DNA of 28,065 nt from an uncultured Oscillospiraceae bacterium (GTDB lineage: Bacteria; Bacillota; Clostridia; Oscillospirales; Oscillospiraceae), in NCBI GenBank assembly GCA_900757655.1, contig CAAEOT010000048.1, positions 1 through 28,065 of the forward strand, in the 5' to 3' direction. The position numbers and the translations under genes were made by a program. The notes under the pieces are model-generated. The model did no database searches, was not told the DNA's origin, and was given only the letters and a program-made list of their open reading frames with translations. Shown piece by piece: positions 7,725-15,313 of the stretch (within the stretch, counting starts at the first letter, position 1; the number at the start of each line of letters is the position of its first letter).

Positions 7725-9110
7725 TCAGTCGTCGAGACCCGGCACCTGCGGCAGGGTCGCAAAGCTCTCGGCGAGCTGTGCGTCACTCGGAATGAAGTCG
7801 CTCATTTCTCCGTTGTGGAACTTCTCATAGGCGACCATGTCGAAGTAGCCGGTGCCGGTCAGACCGAAGACGATGGTCTTGGCCTCGCCGGTCTCGCGGC
7901 ATTTGACGGCCTCGTCGATGGCGACGCGGATGGCGTGGCTGGACTCCGGCGCGGGCAGGATGCCCTCGATGCGCGCGAACTGCTCGGCCGCCTCGAACAC
8001 CTTCGTCTGCTCGACGGAGCGGGCCTCCATGTAGCCATCGTGATACAGCTGCGAGACGATGGAGCTCATGCCGTGGTAGCGCAGGCCGCCGGCGTGGTTC
8101 GGCGAGGGGATGAAGCCGCTGCCGAGCGTGTACATCTTGGCCAGCGGGCAGACTTTGCCGGTGTCGCAGAAGTCGTAGGCGAACCTGCCGCGCGTGAGGC
8201 TCGGGCAGGAGGCGGGCTCGACGGCGATGAACCGATAGTCACGCTCGCCGCGCAGCTTCTCGCCCATGAACGGGGAGATGAGGCCACCGAGGTTGCTGCC
8301 GCCGCCGGCACAGCCGATAATAATATCCGGCACAACGCCGTATTTGTCAAGTGCCGTTTTCGTCTCCAGACCGATGACCGACTGGTGCAGCAGCACCTGA
8401 TTGAGCACGCTGCCGAGCACGTAGCGGTAGCCGGGGGTCGAGGTGGCGACCTCGACGGCCTCGCTGATCGCGCAGCCGAGCGAGCCGGTCGTGCCGGGGT
8501 GCTCGGCGAGGATGCGACGGCCGATCTCCGTCTCCGTGGACGGGCTCGGCGTCACGGACGCGCCGTAGGTGCGCATGACCTCGCGGCGGAAGGGCTTTTG
8601 CTCATACGAGCACTTGACCATGTAGACCTTGCAGTCGAGCCCGAGGTAGGCGCAGGCCATCGACAGAGCCGTGCCCCACTGGCCGGCGCCGGTCTCGGTC
8701 GTGACGCCGCGCAGTCCCTGCTGCTTGGCGTAATACGCCTGCGCGATGGCGCTGTTGAGCTTGTGCGAGCCGGAGGTGTTGTTGCCCTCAAACTTATAGT
8801 AGATCTTCGCCGGGGTTTGCAGCTGCTTTTCCAGGCAGTAGGCGCGCACCAGCGGCGACGGGCGGTACATCTTGTAAAAGTCGCGGATCTCGTCCGGGAT
8901 GGGGATCTCGCGGTCGTCGTTGTCGAGCTCCTGACGGATCAGCTCGTCGCAGAACACGGGGCGCAGATCGTCGAACGACATCGGCGCGCCGGTGGCGGGA
9001 TTGCGCAGCGGGGCGGGCTTGACCTTCATGTCGGCGCGGACATTGTACCACGTGCGCGGCATTTCGTCTTCGGTCAGGTAGATCTTGTAGGGAATGTTTT
9101 CGTTTGTCAT
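7725..9110 (-). CDS. trpB: Tryptophan synthase beta chain, TrpB2 type
   Basis: The 461-residue PLP enzyme condenses indole with L-serine to give L-tryptophan. The Schiff-base lysine is K117 in NTSGSHKLN, the catalytic glutamate is E139 in TETGAGQWG, and the phosphate-binding loop is CAGGGSNLGG near residue 235. The Trp in GAGQWG and the extended length (about 400 for TrpB1) mark it as TrpB2, the form often found apart from trpA and thought to use free indole. No trpA or other trp gene is in the window. I place the start at 9110 because AAAGGAG lies 8 nt upstream; the frame extends to 9242 but that part lies inside the T-box. It is controlled by a Trp T-box and followed by a cupin gene. Confidence 0.93.
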   Translation of the reverse strand: MTNENIPYKIYLTEDEMPRTWYNVRADMKVKPAPLRNPATGAPMSFDDLRPVFCDELIRQELDNDDREIPIPDEIRDFYKMYRPSPLVRAYCLEKQLQTPAKIYYKFEGNNTSGSHKLNSAIAQAYYAKQQGLRGVTTETGAGQWGTALSMACAYLGLDCKVYMVKCSYEQKPFRREVMRTYGASVTPSPSTETEIGRRILAEHPGTTGSLGCAISEAVEVATSTPGYRYVLGSVLNQVLLHQSVIGLETKTALDKYGVVPDIIIGCAGGGSNLGGLISPFMGEKLRGERDYRFIAVEPASCPSLTRGRFAYDFCDTGKVCPLAKMYTLGSGFIPSPNHAGGLRYHGMSSIVSQLYHDGYMEARSVEQTKVFEAAEQFARIEGILPAPESSHAIRVAIDEAVKCRETGEAKTIVFGLTGTGYFDMVAYEKFHNGEMSDFIPSDAQLAESFATLPQVPGLDD

Positions 9111-9148
9111 GGTGTTAGCTCCTTTCGACCGGGGCCTTTCCGGGCAAG

Positions 9149-9202
9149 AAAAAACGACCCTTGTCCACGGAAAGACCAATACGGAATTGATCTTTGGGAC
9201 AA
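9149..9202 (-). terminator. T-box terminator
   Basis: On the minus strand TTGTCC pairs with GGACAA (plus-strand 9197-9202 with 9161-9166). AAAGA/TCTTT and CAAT/ATTG extend the stem inward. GGGTCG and a run of six T follow, just ahead of the TrpB2 ribosome site. Confidence 0.85.
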
Positions 9203-9453
9203 AAGCCGGAAAACTTCTGCGGTGCCACCCAAATTGGCGCAAGTGCGCCCGCTCGGCGACGTGCCATCACACGTCTTTCCCTGGTAACGGGGGAAAAGCC
9301 CGTCGGACTTTACCGCCTCACGGCGTCTCGTCCGCCCTCCGCAGTCCATTCAGCGAGACCGTCTCTGCTGCCATCACACCAACCGGCAGCTCTCTGGGAA
9401 AGACGCAAACCCTCGCTTACTCCTCTGCATCTGTGGTTTGCTGCTTTGAACTT
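9149..9453 (-). promoter_or_regulatory. Tryptophan T-box riboswitch leader
   Basis: Read on the minus strand, the leader starts near 9453. It contains the stem I landmark AGAGGAGTAAGCG, the distal-loop element TGCCGGTTGGTGTGA, and the T-box antiterminator sequence GGGTGGCACCGCAGAA (plus-strand 9215-9230), which binds the tRNA acceptor end. The specifier position reads GAATGGACT, so the codon is UGG (Trp) at 9346-9348. A Rho-independent terminator follows. Uncharged tRNA-Trp would stabilise the antiterminator and switch on the TrpB2 and cupin genes. All elements are seen directly; the codon matches the enzyme it controls. Confidence 0.93.
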
Positions 9454-9459
9454 GGCGCA

Positions 9460-9489
9460 AGCATACGCCTCGGACAGGACGTTTGTCAA
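9460..9489 (-). promoter_or_regulatory. Sigma-A promoter of the T-box/trpB2 operon
   Basis: On the minus strand a perfect TTGACA (plus-strand 9484-9489) is followed 18 bp later by TATGCT (9460-9465). It is placed correctly for transcription to begin just before T-box stem I. Confidence 0.85.
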
Positions 9490-9606
9490 GCGGTCAGATG
9501 CACTTTTTCCGCTTTCCACAAACGCGGGCGGCCAGACGCAAGAATATTTCGCCATTTAAACACAAAAAGACGAAAAGAAACCGAAAAATTCGGGTGCTTC
9601 TCACAC

Positions 9607-9635
9607 TTTACATTCGCAAAGCGGCGGCTTATACT
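9607..9635 (+). promoter_or_regulatory. Sigma-A promoter of the small Cys-rich gene
   Basis: TTTACA (9607-9612) and TATACT (9630-9635) are spaced by 17 bp, about 50 bp before the start at 9689. It is divergent from the T-box promoter. Confidence 0.65.
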
Positions 9636-9688
9636 GAATTTACCGGAATTGGGTCCGAAACCGGCAACTGAGAATGGGAGTGATTTCT

Positions 9689-10018
9689 GTGGCGGAAAAC
9701 AAGACATTATGCATTGCCTGCAAGTATAAATTCCACGACCGGGATCTGCAGCCGTGCGCGGACTGCCTGCGAGCCACGCAGCTGGTGCAGCGGGGCGTCG
9801 ACCGGTATCAGAAGGCGGCGGAGCCGAAGACCGGGGCGCCTGTCCCGGAGACGCGCAGGGCACATCCGTCGGCCAAAACGCTGTGCTTTGCCTGCAAGTA
9901 TATGTACTGCGACTGGGACGCCGAGCCCTGCCGGACGTGCCTGCGGCACAGCTTGGCGGAAGCGGGACAGGCAGACGCCTTCGAGCCGGAGCCGGAGTCG
10001 AAAACAGATGATTTATGA
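9689..10018 (+). CDS. Small protein with two tandem Cys-rich (putative zinc-binding) modules
   Basis: About 109 residues. Two copies of the pattern C-x-x-C-K-Y-x5-D-x2-P-C-x2-C-L occur (CIACKYKFHDRDLQPCADCL and CFACKYMYCDWDAEPCRTCL), about 55 residues apart and joined by a charged Pro/Ala/Gly-rich linker. Each module has four Cys in a zinc-ribbon-like arrangement, so each probably binds one Zn or similar metal. The tail is acidic. There is no signal peptide or membrane segment. I favour GTG 9689 because GGGAG lies 8 nt upstream; an in-frame ATG at 9674 adds five residues but has no ribosome site. It stands alone between two divergent or independent operons. I do not recognise a family; the internal duplication is clear. 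Confidence 0.72.
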   Translation: MAENKTLCIACKYKFHDRDLQPCADCLRATQLVQRGVDRYQKAAEPKTGAPVPETRRAHPSAKTLCFACKYMYCDWDAEPCRTCLRHSLAEAGQADAFEPEPESKTDDL

Positions 10019-10070
10019 ATTTTGCTAAATATATCGATTAAAAAAACAAATAGTTTGGCGGTTATCGCCG

Positions 10071-10100
10071 TTGATTTCCTTTCGGGATTTCGACTATAAT
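10071..10100 (+). promoter_or_regulatory. Sigma-A promoter upstream of the Liv operon
   Basis: TTGATT (10071-10076) and a perfect TATAAT (10095-10100) are separated by 18 bp. Transcription would begin near 10107, directly ahead of the hairpin at 10111. Confidence 0.6.
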
Positions 10101-10110
10101 AAAAGCGTGC

Positions 10111-10160
10111 AAGGGAGCACATCTTCGATCAGCGGAGGTGCGCTCCCTTGTCTCTTTTTT
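10111..10160 (+). terminator. Intrinsic terminator / attenuator in the Liv leader
   Basis: AAGGGAGC (10111-10118) pairs with GCTCCCTT (10142-10149), with AC/GT extending the stem past a small bulge. GTCTCTTTTTT follows. It lies between the promoter at 10071-10100 and the livK start, so most transcripts from that promoter should stop here unless the hairpin is prevented. Alternatively it simply ends transcription from the Cys-rich gene. Confidence 0.65.
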
Positions 10161-10253
10161 ATTACCTTTCGCCTGTAAAAAACGGAAAATACACAAAAAA
10201 CGGAAACGGACCCACCGGGCGGGCGAAAAAATCAAGAACAGGAGGATATGAAC

Positions 10254-11438
10254 ATGAAACTGAAACGACTGACGGCACTGCTGCTTTCTATGATGATGGT
10301 GCTTTCTCTGGCCGCGTGCGGAGGCGGCGGTGATACAAAAGATGATTCGGCGTCCGGCGACCTGTCGGGCAAGACGATCATTATCGGCAACATTACCCCG
10401 GTGACCGGCGCGCAGGCGGCCTACGGCCTGGCTATCACGAACTCCATCCAGCTGGCGATCGATGAGATCAACGCCGCCGGCGGTATCCTCGGCGCGACCG
10501 TGAAGCTCTCCACCAAGGACGATCAGGGCACGCCGGCAGAAGCGGTTTCCGGCTTCAACTCGCTGCTCAGTGAGGGCGCGTCGGCCATTATCGGCGCAAC
10601 GCTCTCGAGCTGCACGTCTGCGATCACGAGCCTGGCCGACGATGAGGGCATCGTGCTCGTGACGCCGAGCTCCACGGCGGACTCCATCACCACCAAGGAC
10701 GACTACGTTTTCCGTTCCTGCTTCAAGGATAGCTTCCAGGGCGAGATGGTCGCGGCCTACGCCAAAGATCAGGGCTGGACGAAAGCCGCTGTGCTGTATG
10801 CGACCGGCGACACCTACTCCTCCGGCCTGCACGATTCGTTTGTGAAGGCGGCCGAGAAATACGGCATCGAGATCGTCTGCGAGCAGTCCTCGTCCGATAC
10901 CGGTGCCGTGGACTTCTCCTCGCAGCTGGCGACCATTGCCGCCTCCGGCGCGGACATGCTCTTCGCTCCGTACTACTACGATGCAGTCGGCCCGAAAATC
11001 ATCCCGCAGGCACGTGAGGCCGGCTTCAAGGGCGCGATCATGGGCTGCGACGGCTTTGACGGTACGCAGGACTACACCACCGGCGACCTGAGCGCTTACG
11101 AGAACGTCTACTTCACCAACCACTACTCCCCGGAAGACAGCTCCGAGATCGTCCAGAACTACGTTAAAAACTATACCGCCAAGTACGGCTCCGAATCCAT
11201 GAACGCCCTCGGCGCGCTGGCCTATGACGCCATGTACATGGTCAAGCAGGCCATTGAGAAGGCCGGCAGCATCGACCACGATGCCATCCGCGACGCGATG
11301 AGCGGCATGCACTATGTCGGCGTCACCGGCGACATGACCCTCGACGAGACCGGCACGCCGGAAAAGAGCGTGGCCATCCTGACCTTTACGCCCTCCGACG
11401 GCAAGCTCGTGCAGAAGTTCGTCAAGACGCAGAGCTGA
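10254..11438 (+). CDS. livK: Branched-chain amino-acid ABC transporter, substrate-binding lipoprotein
   Basis: The 394-residue protein is a type I periplasmic-binding-fold protein of the LivJ/LivK family. A lipoprotein signal is clear: positively charged MKLKR, a hydrophobic core, and lipobox LSLAAC with Cys22 as the lipidated residue, so it is anchored outside the membrane. The mature part begins with IIIGNITPVTGAQAAYG, a family hallmark, and later holds GCDGFDGTQDY and ALAYDAMYMVKQAIEKAG. It should capture Leu, Ile, Val or related amino acids and deliver them to LivHM. I chose ATG 10254 because GGAGG (10241-10245) is 8 nt away; ATG 10248 is only 2 nt from it. It is the first gene of a five-gene operon. 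Confidence 0.93.
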   Translation: MKLKRLTALLLSMMMVLSLAACGGGGDTKDDSASGDLSGKTIIIGNITPVTGAQAAYGLAITNSIQLAIDEINAAGGILGATVKLSTKDDQGTPAEAVSGFNSLLSEGASAIIGATLSSCTSAITSLADDEGIVLVTPSSTADSITTKDDYVFRSCFKDSFQGEMVAAYAKDQGWTKAAVLYATGDTYSSGLHDSFVKAAEKYGIEIVCEQSSSDTGAVDFSSQLATIAASGADMLFAPYYYDAVGPKIIPQAREAGFKGAIMGCDGFDGTQDYTTGDLSAYENVYFTNHYSPEDSSEIVQNYVKNYTAKYGSESMNALGALAYDAMYMVKQAIEKAGSIDHDAIRDAMSGMHYVGVTGDMTLDETGTPEKSVAILTFTPSDGKLVQKFVKTQS

Positions 11439-11490
11439 CACGTCCCCGGCGATACAGCCGGAACCGGACGCGCTCCAGAGCAATGACCTT

Positions 11491-11522
11491 TGCGCGAAAG
11501 TGCCGGCCGGCGCTTTCGCGCA
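11491..11522 (+). other. Strong intercistronic hairpin between livK and livH
   Basis: TGCGCGAAAG (11491-11500) pairs perfectly with CTTTCGCGCA (11513-11522), and GCCGG/CCGGC continue the stem inside. No U-tract follows, so it is more likely an mRNA-stabilising or partial-attenuation element, as often lies after binding-protein genes, than a full terminator. Confidence 0.65.
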
Positions 11523-11576
11523 CAAATATTCCGGCGCGGCTGACCTGCGCAAAAACCGGAAAGGCAGGGAGAGAAT

Positions 11577-12479
11577 ATGACTGACTTTTTACAGCAACTG
11601 ATCATCGGGCTCCGCCTCGGCAGCGTCTATGCGCTCGTGGCGCTGGGCTACACGATGGTTTACGGTATCATCCGACTTATCAATTTTGCACACGGCGACT
11701 TCATCATGGTCGGCGGCTATACGCTGTATTTCACCGTGCCGATCCTGCTGCACAGCATGGGTCTGCCGGCGTGGACGGGTGTGATCGCGGCCATTGTGAT
11801 CTGCGCGCTCGTGGGTGTTTTGGTCGAGCTGGTGGCCTACCGGCCCGTGCGCCGCAAGGGCACGAGCATGTCGGCCCTCATCACGGCCATCGCCATGAGC
11901 CTGCTGCTGGAAAACCTCGCGCAGGCCATTCCGGCCATGGGCCCGAACCCGCGCGTGATCTCCGATGAGATCTTCAGCACGGCGCCGATGTCCCTCGGCG
12001 GCGTGTCCGTGAACATGGCGGCCGTGATCACGATCGTCATCGCAGCCGTTGTCATGGCGGCGCTGCAGATCTTCGTGCAGAAGACGAAGCTCGGCCGCGC
12101 CATGCGCGCCGTGTCCGAGAATAAGGAGGCGTCCACGCTCGTGGGCATCAACGTCAACCGCACGATCGTGACGACGTTCGCCATCGGCTCGGGCCTCGCG
12201 GCCATCGCAGCGCTGATGTACTGCGCGCAGTACCACACCGTGACGACGACCATGGGCTCCATGCTGGGCCTCAAGGCGTTCGTTGCGGCTGTTATGGGCG
12301 GCATCGGCCTGATCCCGGGCGCCATGCTCGGCGGTATTGTTGTCGGCATCATTGAGGCACTTGTGACGGCCTACATCAGCTCGTCGCTCGCCAACGCTGT
12401 TGTGTTTCTGATCCTGATCGTGATGCTGCTGGTCAAGCCGGCCGGCATCCTCGGAAAGAATGTAGGTGAGAAGGTATGA
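11577..12479 (+). CDS. livH: Branched-chain amino-acid ABC transporter permease LivH
   Basis: The 300-residue integral membrane protein has about eight hydrophobic segments. Family motifs are clear: GLRLGSVYALVALGYTMVYG at the N-terminus, INFAHGDFIMVGGY near residue 40, MRAVSENKEASTLVGINVN near 180, and FVAAVMGGIGLIPGAMLGG near 240. It forms the translocation pore with LivM. GGGAG precedes the ATG. The stop overlaps the start of livM by 4 bp (ATGA), indicating translational coupling. The separation from livK (138 bp with a hairpin) contrasts with the tight packing of the rest of the operon. Confidence 0.95.
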   Translation: MTDFLQQLIIGLRLGSVYALVALGYTMVYGIIRLINFAHGDFIMVGGYTLYFTVPILLHSMGLPAWTGVIAAIVICALVGVLVELVAYRPVRRKGTSMSALITAIAMSLLLENLAQAIPAMGPNPRVISDEIFSTAPMSLGGVSVNMAAVITIVIAAVVMAALQIFVQKTKLGRAMRAVSENKEASTLVGINVNRTIVTTFAIGSGLAAIAALMYCAQYHTVTTTMGSMLGLKAFVAAVMGGIGLIPGAMLGGIVVGIIEALVTAYISSSLANAVVFLILIVMLLVKPAGILGKNVGEKV

Positions 12480-13624
12480 ATACGCTGCAAAAAACAAAAT
12501 TGCGCGGTACCGGCATCAACTGCGGCCTGATCGTGCTGCTCTTTGCCGTGGTGCTGCTGCTCGGCCAGGTGCTCCCGGACAATACCTATCGCCGCGTGCT
12601 GGTCCCGATCATCTGGCAGATGTGCATTTTTGTCCTGCTCGGCACGTCGCTCAATCTCACGCTTGGCTACCTGGGCCAGCTCACGCTCGGCCACATGGGT
12701 TTTGCCGGCGTCGGCGCCTACACCGCTGCGCTGACCTCGCTTGCGCTCGAGCGCGCGGGCCTGTTTGAGGCCTCGGAAGCAGCGCCCGGTCAGCTCATTC
12801 TGGTCATTCTCGGCTGCTGCCTGCTCGGCGCTGTCTTCGCAGGGCTGCTGGGCCTGCTCGTGGGCATCCCGGCGCTGCGGCTGCACGGTGACTATCTGGC
12901 CATCGTGACGCTTGGCTTCGGCCTCATTGTGGAAAATGTCATTGCGAACCTGCCCTTCGCCGGCGGCGAGGGCCTTGCAAACGGTACGGCGAGTTCCTCG
13001 CTCTATGCCAACGGGCTCGGCCTGTCGACTTCGCTGCAGGCGAAATATGTGTGGCTCGTACTGGGCATCACCATTTTGTGCATCGCACTCATGTGTATGT
13101 TCATCCGCTCGAAATACGGCCGGGCCATCGAGGCCATCCGCGACGATGAGATCGCTGCGTCCGCTTCCGGCGTGAACACGACGTATTACAAGATCCTCAC
13201 GTTCGTCATCTCGGCGTTTTTTGCGGGCCTTGCCGGCGGACTGTACGCCACCTGCTTTTCCTCGCTCACGACGGCGAGCTTCACGTTCACCAGCGCTTCG
13301 ATCTGGAACTCGACCTTTATCGTCGTCATCGTGGTTCTCGGCGGCATGGGTTCCATGACCGGCTCGGTGCTGGCGGCCATCGCCATGTACCTGCTCAACT
13401 ACGAGATCAAAAACGGTGCATGGGTATCGGCGCTGCCGGGCTTCGTGCAGACGCTGTTCCAGTTCCCGATGCTGATCTATGCACTCGTGCTGCTGGTCAT
13501 CATCATTTTCCGTCCCAGAGGCATTCTGGGCACCTACGAGTTTTCGCTCGACCGGCTGCTGTTTGATGGCCGTCTGGCCGAGAAGAGAAAGGCCAAGGCC
13601 AAGAAGGGAGGCGCCGACGCATGA
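12476..13624 (+). CDS. livM: Branched-chain amino-acid ABC transporter permease LivM
   Basis: This 382-residue permease has multiple membrane spans. Typical LivM segments are LNLTLGYLGQLTLGHMGFAG near residue 60, GDYLAIVTLGFGLIVENV near 140, and GRAIEAIRDDEIAASASGVN near 215, the cytoplasmic loop that contacts the ATPases. The C-terminus is basic (KRKAKAKKGG). It overlaps livH by 4 bp at its start and livG by 4 bp at its end. At 382 residues it is in the usual range for Gram-positive LivM and shorter than the E. coli protein. Confidence 0.95.
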   Translation: MNTLQKTKLRGTGINCGLIVLLFAVVLLLGQVLPDNTYRRVLVPIIWQMCIFVLLGTSLNLTLGYLGQLTLGHMGFAGVGAYTAALTSLALERAGLFEASEAAPGQLILVILGCCLLGAVFAGLLGLLVGIPALRLHGDYLAIVTLGFGLIVENVIANLPFAGGEGLANGTASSSLYANGLGLSTSLQAKYVWLVLGITILCIALMCMFIRSKYGRAIEAIRDDEIAASASGVNTTYYKILTFVISAFFAGLAGGLYATCFSSLTTASFTFTSASIWNSTFIVVIVVLGGMGSMTGSVLAAIAMYLLNYEIKNGAWVSALPGFVQTLFQFPMLIYALVLLVIIIFRPRGILGTYEFSLDRLLFDGRLAEKRKAKAKKGGADA

Positions 13625-14421
13625 CCGATACCAGACCCGTTGTGCTCAAAGCGGAGCACCTCGGCATTACGTTCGGCGGCCTGAAGGCCGTGTCGGACTT
13701 CAACATGGAGATCCATGAGGGCGAGCTCATGGGCCTCATCGGCCCGAACGGCGCCGGCAAGACCACGGTCTTCAACCTGCTCACCGGCGTGTATGTGCCG
13801 ACGGAGGGCGCATTTTATCTCTGCGGGCAGAAACTCAACGGCAAGCAGACCTATCAGGTCGTGGAGGCCGGCATCGCCCGCACGTTCCAGAACATTCGCC
13901 TGTTCAAGGCCATGACGGTGCTCGATAACGTGAAGATCGCTTTCACGAAGGACATTCACTACAACCTCGCCGACAGTCTCCTGCGCACGAAAAAGTACTG
14001 GAACACGGAGCAGGAGCTGACCGAAAAGGCGATGGAATACCTGCGCATCGTCCATCTGGACGACAAGGCCGGACAGCTTGCGTCCAGCCTGCCCTACGGC
14101 CAGCAGCGCAAGCTGGAGATCGCCCGCGCGCTGGCAACGAACATGAAGCTGCTGCTGCTCGACGAGCCGGCAGCCGGCATGAACCCGACCGAGACGGCAG
14201 AGCTGCTCTCGTGCATCAATACCATCCGCGATACGTTCCATGTGGCCATTCTGCTCATTGAGCACGATATGAGCCTGGTCATGCGCGTCTGTGAGCGCAT
14301 TCAGGTCATCAACTTCGGCCAGACGATCGCCGCCGGGCTCCCGGAGGAGATCGCGAGCAACCAGGAGGTCATCGAGGCGTATCTCGGCGAAGAGGAGGCG
14401 GACGACGATGCTGAAGATTGA
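13621..14421 (+). CDS. livG: Branched-chain amino-acid ABC transporter ATPase LivG
   Basis: The 266-residue cytosolic ATPase shows Walker A at residues 41-49 (GPNGAGKTT), the family-specific ARTFQNIRLFKAMTVLDNV Q-loop region near 85, the variant signature LPYGQQRKLEIARAL near 155 in place of LSGGQ, Walker B LLLLDEPAAGMNP, and the H-loop in LIEHDMSLVM. The PYGQQR signature is normal for LivG. The C-terminus is acidic. It starts within the livM stop (ATGA overlap) and its last 14 bp overlap the livF start. Confidence 0.95.
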   Translation: MTDTRPVVLKAEHLGITFGGLKAVSDFNMEIHEGELMGLIGPNGAGKTTVFNLLTGVYVPTEGAFYLCGQKLNGKQTYQVVEAGIARTFQNIRLFKAMTVLDNVKIAFTKDIHYNLADSLLRTKKYWNTEQELTEKAMEYLRIVHLDDKAGQLASSLPYGQQRKLEIARALATNMKLLLLDEPAAGMNPTETAELLSCINTIRDTFHVAILLIEHDMSLVMRVCERIQVINFGQTIAAGLPEEIASNQEVIEAYLGEEEADDDAED

Positions 14422-15112
14422 AGATCTGGAGGTGTCCTACGGCGCCGTGCAGGCGCTGCGCGGCATCAGTATGGAGGTCAACGACGGCGAGATCGTCTCG
14501 CTCATCGGGGCCAACGGCGCCGGCAAGACCACCACGCTGCACGCCATCACCGGGCTCGTGCCCATTAAAAGCGGCTCCGTGATCTACGACGGGCACGACC
14601 TGCGCAAGACGGACCCCAGCCGCATCGTCACCATGGGTCTTGCGCACGTGCCGGAGGGCCGGCAGGTGTTCACGCGCATGACCGTTGCGGAGAACCTTGC
14701 CATGGGCGCGTATTTCCGCAAGGACAAAAAGGCGATCGCGGACGATCTCGAGCGGGTCTATGCCCGCTTCCCGCGTCTGAAGGAGCGCGCAAAGCAGCTC
14801 GCGGGCACGCTCTCCGGCGGCGAGCAGCAGATGCTGGCCATGGGCCGCGCGATCATGAGCGCACCGAAGCTCATCGTCATGGACGAGCCGTCCATGGGCC
14901 TGTCGCCCGTGCTCGTGCAGGAGGTGTTTTCCATCATCGGCACGATGCATGAGCTTGGCATCACGATCCTGCTCGTGGAGCAGAATGCGAAGATGGCGCT
15001 CGCCATCGCCGACCGTGCCTATGTGCTCGAAAACGGACGCATCACCATGTCCGGCGGCGCACACGATCTGCTGCACGACGACAAGGTTCGGAAGGCCTAT
15101 CTCGGCGCGTGA
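14408..15112 (+). CDS. livF: Branched-chain amino-acid ABC transporter ATPase LivF
   Basis: The 234-residue ATPase pairs with LivG. Walker A is GANGAGKTT at residues 34-42, the signature is LSGGEQQMLAMGRAI near 135, Walker B is LIVMDEPSMGLSP near 157, and the H-loop lies in ILLVEQNAKMAL, where His is replaced by Gln as is usual for LivF. The ATG 14408 is preceded by GAGGAGG and gives the standard family N-terminus (MLKIEDLEVSYG); the frame is open further upstream, but that is livG sequence in another frame. It is the last gene of the Liv operon, followed 12 bp later by a terminator. Confidence 0.95.
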   Translation: MLKIEDLEVSYGAVQALRGISMEVNDGEIVSLIGANGAGKTTTLHAITGLVPIKSGSVIYDGHDLRKTDPSRIVTMGLAHVPEGRQVFTRMTVAENLAMGAYFRKDKKAIADDLERVYARFPRLKERAKQLAGTLSGGEQQMLAMGRAIMSAPKLIVMDEPSMGLSPVLVQEVFSIIGTMHELGITILLVEQNAKMALAIADRAYVLENGRITMSGGAHDLLHDDKVRKAYLGA

Positions 15113-15123
15113 ACGCAGACAGC

Positions 15124-15159
15124 AAAAGCGAACACACCCGCGGGTGTGTGCGCTTTTTT
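15124..15159 (+). terminator. Intrinsic terminator of the Liv operon
   Basis: AAAGCG (15125-15130) pairs with CGCTTT (15151-15156), and ACACACCCG (15132-15140) with CGGGTGTGT (15141-15149), giving a long near-perfect stem with a tight loop. It ends in a run of six T. Confidence 0.9.
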
Positions 15160-15241
15160 ACGCCGGAGCCGCCCTGTAGGAGACGCTTTTTGCAAAATTT
15201 CCGGAAAAGGGGAAATAAATATTCCGCTTTGCGCATTTATC

Positions 15242-15250
15242 TGATATAAT
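15242..15250 (+). promoter_or_regulatory. Extended -10 promoter of the SLH/LRR gene
   Basis: TGATATAAT: TGn plus a perfect TATAAT at 15245-15250, in an AT-rich stretch about 65 bp upstream of the gene. The -35 is weak. Confidence 0.6.
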
Positions 15251-15313
15251 CGACACAAAAGGAAATACAATTCATAACTGAACACGGATTCAATCTTGAG
15301 AAAGGAAGGATGC

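Noticed and set aside
7815..9287. A 490-codon plus-strand frame opposite trpB2
   Set aside because: Antisense to a PLP enzyme with all catalytic motifs and also runs through the T-box.
10148..10333. A TTG-started 61-codon frame overlapping livK
   Set aside because: It has a decent ribosome site but its second half is livK read in another frame; kept only as a comment in the leader finding.
10062..11552. A 496-codon minus-strand frame opposite livK
   Set aside because: Antisense shadow; livK has a lipobox and family motifs.
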